This document shows positions 6,853-12,380 of a DNA stretch of 12,380 nt, in pieces (within the stretch, counting starts at the first letter, position 1; each line of letters opens with the position of its first letter). Under the pieces are notes generated by a model. That model was not told the DNA's origin and did not search any database. It saw only the letters and a program-made list of their open reading frames with translations. The position numbers were made by a program, and so were the translations under genes. Source of the stretch: a bacterium (lineage in GTDB: Bacteria; Auribacterota; JABMQX01); assembly GCA_013203085.1 (NCBI GenBank), contig JABMQX010000140.1, forward strand, positions 1-12,380, written 5' to 3'.

Positions 6853-6866
6853 ACCTGAAAGCAGGT
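6853..6866 (-). promoter_or_regulatory. Small hairpin covering the rnhB ribosome binding site
   Basis: On the minus strand ACCTG, CTTT, CAGGT forms a 5-bp stem with a 4-nt loop. The 3' arm overlaps the AGGTGG that is the likely Shine-Dalgarno of rnhB. It might damp translation, but a 5-bp stem is common by chance. Confidence 0.25.
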
Positions 6867-6991
6867 CTCTTCTCTTCTTGTATCGCCCGGGGTCTGTATT
6901 ATTCTCCATCGTCGCTATCTCCTACGACCGCTCTCCAAGATTGTTATCATCGAATTACCATAGCATACCTTGACAGACCGCCAAAAGTATC

Positions 6992-7021
6992 TTGAGCGAA
7001 CAACGTCCCTTCGGCTAAAAT
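6992..7021 (+). promoter_or_regulatory. Possible promoter for the amidase gene
   Basis: TTGAGC (6992-6997) and TAAAAT (7016-7021) are separated by 18 bp, matching sigma-70 consensus at 4/6 and 5/6. The predicted start near 7028 leaves a leader of about 45 nt before the ATG at 7073. A consensus TTGACA at 6970-6975 lacks a partner -10 at proper spacing. Moderate to weak support. Confidence 0.35.
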
Positions 7022-7072
7022 CGCCGCGACTAACTGTCCCCCTCTCTGGCTCCGTTGGAAAAGAGGTTATCC

Positions 7073-7735
7073 ATGTCAAGATTGCGGCACCGGCGATTTC
7101 TGCTCATCTTGCTTTCCGTGGCTGTAATCGGCCAGTGGGGATGCCGCCGAGCAGAAGAGAAAGGAACGCCGAGCAGGCAGCGAACCCGCTACAAGGTCGT
7201 TCTCGACCCCGGACACGGAGGAGTAGATAGCGGCGCCTCACTGAACGGAGGCCAGCCGGAGAAAGTTCTTGTTCTCGACATAGCTCTCGAGGTGGAGCGT
7301 CTGCTCAAGGAAAGGCGTTTCAGCGTTATCCTGACTCGGAGGAGCGACCAATATGTCTCCCTGTGGAAAAGAGCGAAGATCGCAAACGATGACCACGCCG
7401 ACCTATTCGTGAGCATTCATGCCAATTCCTGTAACGACGACAGAGCCAGCGGCTTCGAAATCTATTATGCTGAAAACGGAAGAGAATCCGAAAGCCTCCA
7501 AGCTGCCCGGTTCATCCAGCAATGTCTCAAGAGAGCCACCGGCGCGAAAGACCGAGGCATAAGAAAGCACCCTTACTTGGTCATCTCGCAGACGAAATGC
7601 CCATCGCTCCTTGTGGAGGTGGGTTATCTTTCCAATCCCCGGGAGGCAAAGCTCCTCTCCCGGCGCTCCTACAGGAGAAAAGTTGCCGAGGGAATTGCCA
7701 AAGGCATCATCGCTGCCGTCAGAAAGCGTGGTTGA
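7073..7735 (+). CDS. N-acetylmuramoyl-L-alanine amidase (Amidase_3), exported, possible lipoprotein
   Basis: This zinc amidase cleaves the bond between N-acetylmuramic acid and L-alanine in peptidoglycan. It would act outside the cytoplasmic membrane in wall turnover or cell separation. The catalytic domain (about 40-216 of 220 residues) shows VVLDPGHGG with Zn ligand H48, E63 in the following helix, SIHAN with H116, and the catalytic Glu E182 in LVEVGYLSN. Residues 1-24 are an export signal: a basic RLRHRR stretch, a hydrophobic core, then WGC at 22-24. That could be a non-canonical lipobox (Gln at -3, Trp at -2), so lipidation is uncertain. I chose the ATG at 7073 because AAGAGG lies just upstream and the signal peptide is compact; a TTG at 7055 would add six residues. 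No SH3 or AMIN domain is present. It is divergent from rnhB and convergent with folD. Confidence 0.93.
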   Translation: MSRLRHRRFLLILLSVAVIGQWGCRRAEEKGTPSRQRTRYKVVLDPGHGGVDSGASLNGGQPEKVLVLDIALEVERLLKERRFSVILTRRSDQYVSLWKRAKIANDDHADLFVSIHANSCNDDRASGFEIYYAENGRESESLQAARFIQQCLKRATGAKDRGIRKHPYLVISQTKCPSLLVEVGYLSNPREAKLLSRRSYRRKVAEGIAKGIIAAVRKRG

Positions 7736-7775
7736 GCGATGCTAACGATGGCAACGTGACGGGCAAGCAGCCACA

Positions 7776-7837
7776 CTCCGCGCCCTCTGCGATGGAGAAG
7801 GTCAAAGCAAAAACGTCTAAACGCAGAGAATGCAGAG
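7776..7837. repeat. Imperfect palindromic intergenic element (CTCTGCG modules)
   Basis: The left arm (7776-7791, CTCCGCGCCCTCTGCG) and the right arm (7822-7837, CGCAGAGAATGCAGAG) are complementary at 12 of 16 positions around a 30-nt centre. Each arm contains tandem CTCTGCG-like units. It lies between the convergent amidase and folD genes, a usual site for dispersed intergenic repeats. The pattern resembles CTCTGCG-rich repeats I recall from other bacterial genomes. Whether it terminates transcription is unknown, and no T-run is seen. Confidence 0.45.
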
Positions 7838-7862
7838 ATTACAGCAAATCGCCCGTCGCGGG

Positions 7863-8753
7863 TCAGAGCTCAATGCCATTGCGCATCTTGAATGAGCGGA
7901 CTGTGTTGGACATGAGCATGGCGATGGTCATCGGGCCGACCCCTCCCGGCACGGGGGTAATCTTCGAGGCGATGTCCTTCACCCCATCGAAATCAACGTC
8001 GCCCACGAGGCGATAGCCGCTCTTCCTCGACTCGTCCGGTATCCTATTGATGCCCACGTCTATGACCACCGTGCCCGATCTCACCATGTCGGCGGTGATT
8101 GCTCGGGCCCTGCCCATAGCCGCAACCAAGATATCTGCCGACCGGGTCACCTCGGCAAGATTCTTCGTCCGTGAATGGCAGACGGTGACCGTGGCGTTTG
8201 CGCCCGCTTTCTTCTGCATGAGGAAGGCTGCGAGGGGCTTGCCGACTATGTTGCTTCTTCCGACAATGACCACATGCTTTCCTTCGATCTCCACACCGCT
8301 GCGAAGGAGAAGCTGCTGTATTCCGAGAGGCGTGCAGGCAACGAAAAGCTCTCTGCCCCACAGGAGGCGACCAAGATTCAACTTGTGAAATCCATCCACA
8401 TCCTTGGCAGGCTCTATCAGGGAGACCATCGCGTCCTCGTCCAGGTGATCGGGCAGTGGCAACTGAAGGAGAATCCCGTCAATCTTTTCATCAGCATTCA
8501 GTTCTTCAATCCTTTTTCGCAGCCGCTCCTCTGGGGCATCCTTTTCGAGAAGGGATTCCTCCGAAAAAACCTTTAATTCCTCACAAGCCCTCCTCTTGTG
8601 ACGCACGTACACCTTCGACGCCGGATTGTCTCCAACGAGTATCACCCCCAATCCGGGCGCTCTGCCCACCTTTTCCGTTAGGGACTCAACTTCCGCTTTT
8701 AACTCCCCTCTGATCGCTTCAGCGATCCTCTTGCCGTCAATAATCTCACCCAT
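7863..8753 (-). CDS. folD: Bifunctional methylenetetrahydrofolate dehydrogenase / methenyltetrahydrofolate cyclohydrolase
   Basis: FolD interconverts 5,10-methylene-, 5,10-methenyl- and 10-formyl-tetrahydrofolate in cytosolic one-carbon metabolism, with NADP as usual cofactor. The 296-residue protein is full length. Family signatures are the VGDNPASKVYVRHKRRACEE block (40-59) with Y49 and catalytic K53, LLQLPLP (95-101), PAKDVDGFH (115-123), the nucleotide-fold GRSNIVGKP (165-173), and PGGVGPMT (269-276). I chose the ATG at 8751-8753, which gives the usual MGEIIDGK start and follows a GAGGAAAGG sequence. The in-frame TTG at 8768 overlaps that ribosome binding site. In Firmicutes folD often lies at the end of the accB-accC-asp23-nusB cluster; here it is several kilobases away from that cluster, beyond rnhB and the amidase. 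The roughly 880-bp region upstream of it has no clear gene. Confidence 0.97.
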   Translation of the reverse strand: MGEIIDGKRIAEAIRGELKAEVESLTEKVGRAPGLGVILVGDNPASKVYVRHKRRACEELKVFSEESLLEKDAPEERLRKRIEELNADEKIDGILLQLPLPDHLDEDAMVSLIEPAKDVDGFHKLNLGRLLWGRELFVACTPLGIQQLLLRSGVEIEGKHVVIVGRSNIVGKPLAAFLMQKKAGANATVTVCHSRTKNLAEVTRSADILVAAMGRARAITADMVRSGTVVIDVGINRIPDESRKSGYRLVGDVDFDGVKDIASKITPVPGGVGPMTIAMLMSNTVRSFKMRNGIEL

Positions 8754-9101
8754 GATGCCTTTCCTCAAAATTGCGGTTCCGTAGCCTACCTCACTTCAGA
8801 AGAACCTTTACTGCAAAGTCTTCAGAGGCGCCAGAGTGCCTGGAAAGAATTAAGCTTTGTCTCAGGCTATCGAGTTCTCGTCCTGTCTCTGCTCTTTTTG
8901 CCGTAAACGTGTTCCTCCCTCATTGCCACAGGTGATTCTATACAAATTGGAGCGACCACTCACAGCATTTTTCGCGCGACCGGCCGATTTCTCACAGACA
9001 CTCCTATCGAAGCTTCTGCCTGCTCGTCTCATGGATGCGGCTGCGTCTTGCCTGCGCCCTTGCCCGCATGCGCGCAGCAGCCCCGGCAGCACGTTGGCCC
9101 C

Positions 9102-9113
9102 AAGGGTACCCTT
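9102..9113. repeat. Perfect 12-bp palindrome AAGGGTACCCTT
   Basis: The sequence is self-complementary over 12 bp, with no extension on either side. It lies in the middle of the gene-free stretch and could be a protein-binding site, but there is no neighbouring promoter to link it to. Confidence 0.4.
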
Positions 9114-9563
9114 ACCGGCGAAGTTCCGAACCGGGCTCATGCGGATTCAAGACGCTCTCAGAGCTTTCGAGGTAGCGGCTCGACGGCTCGCACGTTCGCG
9201 AGATCAGAGGCGCCGCACGACCATAAAAGAGGATAAGCCATGCAAGGATCTCATGTAACAAAGCGCCGATTCAATAAGCCACGTAACCCTCGACTCATAA
9301 AGGAGATGAGCTAAAGGAGAGGAGAGAAGAGGGGCGATTGGACAGGTAAAGTCGAGCATAATGGAGAAAACGCGGTTCGCAGGCTCGTAATCAACGATGG
9401 ATGACTCTGTTAGGAATGCCTTCGTGTTACCAATCCGGGGATCTGATTTTTACTTGTTACAGGATACTTCTTTTCGGCTGGCATTTCGTCCTCGCCAAGC
9501 CCGGAATCCCCAGCGATTTCCCCGTCTTTCGGTTTCTGTGTTCCCCCCGGACACGCCAATGAT

Positions 9564-9575
9564 GTTATGCATAAC
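9564..9575. repeat. Perfect 12-bp palindrome GTTATGCATAAC
   Basis: The self-complementary 12-mer lies about 60 bp downstream of the M56 gene stop codon. It is AT-rich in a GC-richer setting and has the symmetry of a dimeric regulator site. No adjacent promoter or regulated gene is evident. Confidence 0.4.
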
Positions 9576-9599
9576 CGGGTTCCCACCACGTGCCGCGGG

Positions 9600-9627
9600 A
9601 TGACTCGGGTTCTTGTTCGCGGGTCAT
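9600..9627 (-). repeat. Stem-loop just downstream of the M56 gene
   Basis: ATGACTCG (9600-9607) pairs with CGGGTCAT (9620-9627) over 8 bp with one mismatch or wobble position and a 12-nt loop. It starts 6 bp past the stop codon of the M56 gene. There is no T-run after it on the minus strand, so it is at best a non-classical terminator or 3'-end stabilising stem. Confidence 0.35.
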
Positions 9628-9633
9628 GTCGGC

Positions 9634-12380
9634 TTACTTGGTTGCTGCGGATTCTTCGACCCCGCCCTGGCGGGGCAGGAAGTTCTCCATCACCCACACT
9701 TCGGTTCTCCGTTCGATGACCTGAAAAGTGAGATTTCGCCCGTCCGGATGCACGCGAGTCCCAACAACCCAGGGCCTTTTTTTCCATGCCCAAAGCTTTC
9801 GCGGCTCTCCGCCTTCAGCGGAAATCCGCCACAGCGTGAGGGTGTTGTCATCCTGCTTAGTGAAGAGTACGTCCTGACCATCGGGCGTCCAGGCAATGGG
9901 GCTGAGGCCCCGAATCAGTGTCTTGCGTTCTCCGCCTTCCGCAGGCATGATCTTTATGGCCCACGGCCGGTCCGTCTTATCTTCCCTCATGCAAAAGGCT
10001 AAATTCTGCCCGTCCGGCGACAGGTCCCAGAAGGGAAACACCGTTTCACCGCCGATACCCGTCCCAAGGAGTTCTTTTTCACGGCCGGTTTCGAGCTCCC
10101 TGACCACGAGCGACCTTGTCTGCGAAGCGCCGTCCAGGCGCGTGTAGAAGAGTCTTTTTCCGTCGGGAGACAGCTCAGCCGGGCCAATCCTCCCCTTTTC
10201 GCTCCTTAGCAAAACGGTACGATCGCCTGTTTGTGCGTCGGTCTTGTAAACGACTTGCGGGGACTCCTTTCCAAAACCTGAGGCCAGTAGAAATCGGCTG
10301 TCGGGAGACCAGCGAAGCCCATTAAAGTGCGGAAGCTTTCCATCCAGTTCCCGCTCCTGGCCGGTTTTCACAGACCGGATGTGGATAATTTGCGATTTGC
10401 TGTCACGCGGCCGCGTACAATAGGCGAGGTACTTGCCGTCCGGTGACCAATCCGGTGCTCCCTCGGTGCCTGTATAGCCGACCGGCTTAGGGGAAGACAG
10501 AACCTTGCCCGTCTCGAGGTCGAGCGCGGCAAGGTAGACGCCATAGGAGCGGTGCCCAAGGGCGTAGTAGAAGGAGCCGCCCCGTGTGAATCCAATGGGT
10601 GAGGCATCGCCCATGGGGGCCTTAACCGATTCGGGGAGGCCAGATGGTTCGCCGCGCGCAACTTGCAGGACCCATCCATCCCAGCTCTCCATACGGTCGC
10701 TGGTGAAGAAGATGCGCCTTCCGTCCGGTGTCCAGCCCATCAACTTATCATCCGCGGGGTGCTGAACCAACGGAATCTCCCGGTTGTCCTCAATGGCAAA
10801 CGCGAAAATGTCTCGCTTCGATGCCCCCTTTTCCTGCGGAAGCTCATACGCGATGTAACGCCCATCGGGCGAGAGGTCGACTCTTCCCGGCTCACCATCA
10901 TCGAAGGTCTTGACCACGCGCATGGAACCGTCTTCCGTGGAGACCCACACAATTTGGCGGGGCTTGTCCTTTACCGCGAAGGTGCCGAGAACCCGCTTGC
11001 CGTCCGCAGACCACGCGGCAGGCTGGAACCACTCTTTTTTCTCGAGCTGGCGCACGACTCGATTTCCGGGGCCATCCAGTCCTACGATGCGGAGGTCGTA
11101 AGCACCTCTTTCGGAATTCCACCAGAGGAATGCCACCCTTTTGCTGTCGCGGGATATGGCAGAATCCTCGGCGAAATCACCGGACTCCTCCCAGGAGGCC
11201 TTGCCTGTCAGGGGCCGTTCATTTCCCGTGGCAAGCTCGCGGAGCACAAGATTGCCCGTGTCCCAGTCAACGTCGCACATATACTTGCCATCGGGTGAAA
11301 GGCTCATGTAATCCCCGGATTCCATCTTCACCTCCCGGAGCGTCATGCCGGGCGAGGGCTTTGCAGCGGCGACGTCCGGGGATTTTCCCCCTTTGGCGTT
11401 GCAGAGGGACACGCAGCCGAGCACAACAAGCAGAATGAGTCCCAGAGGCGACCATCGGTACGACTTCTTTTTGAACCGTGCAATCATAGTGATCCTCCTT
11501 TTTAATTGGGATTTGGTTTCTAAGATTCCCGCCATTCCGGGCAGGCGTTGGGCTCGGGAAAAGCGGTCCAGAAGATCAACAATGGTTCTCCCGTAAGCCT
11601 GTGGCTCGCGGCTCTCCGTACGGGACAGAACCAGGGCATCGCAGGCCAATTCCCTGTCTGACCGCATGCGATAGAAGGCCACCCACACCAATGGATTGAA
11701 CCAGTGCAAAACCTGGAGCAAACTCATCAACCATCCCTGGTAGATGTCGAACCTCTTCAGATGCCCCAACTCGTGCAGGAAGACGTATCGCAGCTCCTGT
11801 TGACTCAGGGCTTCGATCATTTGCTTGGGCAGCAGCAGGCGCGGCCGCACAAACCCAAAAAGAGCAGGGCTTCTGACCTTATCTGTTATCACCAGACCCA
11901 CGATGGTTCGTATGCCCATCTCCCCCTTGCAGTCTTCCAGCAGATCGAGGGTCTTCTGGTCGGTGGAAGGACGTTCGCGCTTGACGATCCTCCAGAGATT
12001 GAAGTTGCTTGCGAAAACATAGGCCCCCAGAACCAGCGCCCCTGCCAGCCAGATCAATGGCAGCATATCAGCCACGCGAACAGGGGCGGGTCTTGAGCCC
12101 GCCAAGGGTAGGCCTTCTTCGCGCATCTCCGGTGCTGCCGTTACTGTCTGGGCGGAGTCTTCCGCAACCCCAACAGTGGGTGCCACCGTAGATTCAGTTG
12201 TGCCCCTGCGCGGAGCATCTGACTCAAAGCTGTCATCCGCAACCCCGCCTTGCGGGGCGTATTTTATCTGTCCCTGCCGGACCGACCGGGGAACCAGATT
12301 GAACATGCTTACCGGGCTGGGGGGCTTCCACGGCATAGCCATGCATATCAATAGCAGCAGCCAAAGAGAGTTGTGCCAGC
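9634..12380 (-). CDS. BlaR1-like M56 membrane metallopeptidase with C-terminal TolB/WD40-like propeller repeats (5' end outside window)
   Basis: The reading frame is open to the right edge, so the gene is partial; the TTG at 12349-12351 is not the real start. Residues are counted here from the first complete codon (12376-12378). Residues 1-28 (WHNSLWLLLL, then PWKPPSPVSMFNL) match the end of BlaR1 TM2 and the SP.S.FNL turn. A 65-residue polar linker follows, then a TM at about 104-124. The M56 zinc motif HELGH is at 202-206, with the third ligand Glu in RELACD (242-247), and the last TM is at about 311-327. The rest (about 340-905) holds some twelve propeller repeats spaced 43-50 residues, most with SPDG or TPDG turns. 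In BlaR1/MecR1 this extracytoplasmic part is a penicillin-binding sensor; here a propeller would sense or bind something unknown and signal through the cytosolic protease to a BlaI-type repressor. No repressor is within the window. Function is inferred. Confidence 0.88.
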   Translation of the reverse strand, partial: WHNSLWLLLLICMAMPWKPPSPVSMFNLVPRSVRQGQIKYAPQGGVADDSFESDAPRRGTTESTVAPTVGVAEDSAQTVTAAPEMREEGLPLAGSRPAPVRVADMLPLIWLAGALVLGAYVFASNFNLWRIVKRERPSTDQKTLDLLEDCKGEMGIRTIVGLVITDKVRSPALFGFVRPRLLLPKQMIEALSQQELRYVFLHELGHLKRFDIYQGWLMSLLQVLHWFNPLVWVAFYRMRSDRELACDALVLSRTESREPQAYGRTIVDLLDRFSRAQRLPGMAGILETKSQLKRRITMIARFKKKSYRWSPLGLILLVVLGCVSLCNAKGGKSPDVAAAKPSPGMTLREVKMESGDYMSLSPDGKYMCDVDWDTGNLVLRELATGNERPLTGKASWEESGDFAEDSAISRDSKRVAFLWWNSERGAYDLRIVGLDGPGNRVVRQLEKKEWFQPAAWSADGKRVLGTFAVKDKPRQIVWVSTEDGSMRVVKTFDDGEPGRVDLSPDGRYIAYELPQEKGASKRDIFAFAIEDNREIPLVQHPADDKLMGWTPDGRRIFFTSDRMESWDGWVLQVARGEPSGLPESVKAPMGDASPIGFTRGGSFYYALGHRSYGVYLAALDLETGKVLSSPKPVGYTGTEGAPDWSPDGKYLAYCTRPRDSKSQIIHIRSVKTGQERELDGKLPHFNGLRWSPDSRFLLASGFGKESPQVVYKTDAQTGDRTVLLRSEKGRIGPAELSPDGKRLFYTRLDGASQTRSLVVRELETGREKELLGTGIGGETVFPFWDLSPDGQNLAFCMREDKTDRPWAIKIMPAEGGERKTLIRGLSPIAWTPDGQDVLFTKQDDNTLTLWRISAEGGEPRKLWAWKKRPWVVGTRVHPDGRNLTFQVIERRTEVWVMENFLPRQGGVEESAATK
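9660..9675. repeat. GC hairpin inside the 3' end of the M56 gene
   Basis: CCCCGCC, CT, GGCGGGG is a perfect inverted repeat within the last codons of the M56 gene. A near-identical hairpin (CCCCGC, CTT, GCGGGG) occurs in the same gene at 12243-12257, in the linker before the third TM segment. Both encode a QGGV motif followed by acidic residues. Confidence 0.5.
12243..12257. repeat. GC hairpin inside the linker region of the M56 gene
   Basis: CCCCGC, CTT, GCGGGG is an inverted repeat nearly identical to the one at 9660-9675. It sits in the non-conserved linker between TM2 and TM3. A related TCCGCAACCCC string (beginning near 12161) lies about 70 bp away in the same linker, suggesting the linker grew by small duplications. 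Confidence 0.45.

Larger units (their letters stand above)
8754..9633. other. Long intergenic region without a convincing gene
   Basis: These 880 bp lie between the start of folD and the end of the M56 gene, both on the minus strand. The open frames here (for example 8857-9258 plus, 8862-9140 minus) have no recognisable family, signal or good ribosome binding site. I see no tRNA or 5S rRNA and no riboswitch I can name. It does hold perfect 12-bp palindromes at 9102-9113 and 9564-9575, stem-loops at 9167-9183, 9187-9202, 9294-9310 and 9600-9627, and a purine-only run at about 9313-9334 with two AAGGAG-like sites but no following ORF. A TATAGAAT string on the minus strand near 8938 could be a folD -10 element without a good -35. 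It may contain an untranslated leader, a small RNA or gene remnants. Confidence 0.5.

Noticed and set aside
6970..6975. Consensus TTGACA upstream of the amidase
   Set aside because: No acceptable -10 hexamer lies 16-18 bp downstream; the TTGAGC/TAAAAT pair is a better candidate.
9121..9160. 5S rRNA-like or SRP-like string (GAAGTTCCGAACCGGGC)
   Set aside because: Only a short stretch resembles the 5S loop region, with the arms and the rest of the molecule not matching; the SRP GGAAGGAAGCAG core is absent.
8857..9258. Plus-strand 133-codon frame and the opposing minus-strand frame at 8862-9140
   Set aside because: Neither has a recognisable domain, a good ribosome binding site or natural residue composition, and the two overlap antisense to each other.
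9294..9334. AAGGAG-ATG-AGC-TAA mini-ORF and purine tract
   Set aside because: A two-codon ORF with no downstream reading frame; the purine tract gives several chance Shine-Dalgarno matches.
9410..9793. Minus-strand 127-codon frame overlapping the end of the M56 gene
   Set aside because: Much of it is out of frame with, and overlaps, the strongly supported propeller region; no family similarity.

Overview
This window looks like chromosomal DNA of an uncultured bacterium, moderately GC-rich by eye. The genes are intact housekeeping genes in a mixed arrangement. No rRNA, tRNA, CRISPR array, transposase or phage gene was found. The gene set aroQ, pepP, accB, accC, asp23, amaP is best known from Firmicutes. 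The right-hand gene, a BlaR1-like M56 metallopeptidase fused to TolB-type beta-propeller repeats, is of a kind I associate with Planctomycetes and related or candidate phyla. I therefore give no firm phylum.

Left part (87-5907, all minus strand). A good sigma-70-type promoter (TTTACA, 16 bp, TATAAT) precedes a probable operon: aroQ (type II 3-dehydroquinase), an M24 Xaa-Pro-type peptidase, accB and accC (biotin carrier and biotin carboxylase of acetyl-CoA carboxylase), an Asp23-family protein, and its likely membrane anchor AmaP. accB/accC are 3 bp apart and asp23/amaP overlap by 4 bp. A 6-phosphofructokinase with the sequence signature of pyrophosphate-dependent enzymes follows after a 146-bp gap. 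The efp gene usual between pepP and accB, and the nusB gene usual after amaP, are absent.

Middle part (5970-8753). rnhB (minus) encodes an RNase HII with archaeal-type motifs. Its stop overlaps a 61-codon unrecognised small ORF that has a very strong Shine-Dalgarno sequence. Divergent from rnhB is a plus-strand N-acetylmuramoyl-L-alanine amidase (Amidase_3) with a possible lipoprotein signal. It converges on folD (minus), and an imperfect palindromic repeat lies between the two.

Right part (8754-12380). A roughly 880-bp stretch without a convincing gene contains several palindromes and short hairpins. The final gene (minus) runs off the right edge. It encodes a BlaR1/MecR1-like M56 membrane metalloprotease in which the usual penicillin-sensing domain is replaced by about twelve TolB/WD40-like repeats, probably two six-bladed propellers. 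This is the most unusual gene here. Its missing 5' end, and any BlaI-type repressor partner, would lie beyond position 12380.
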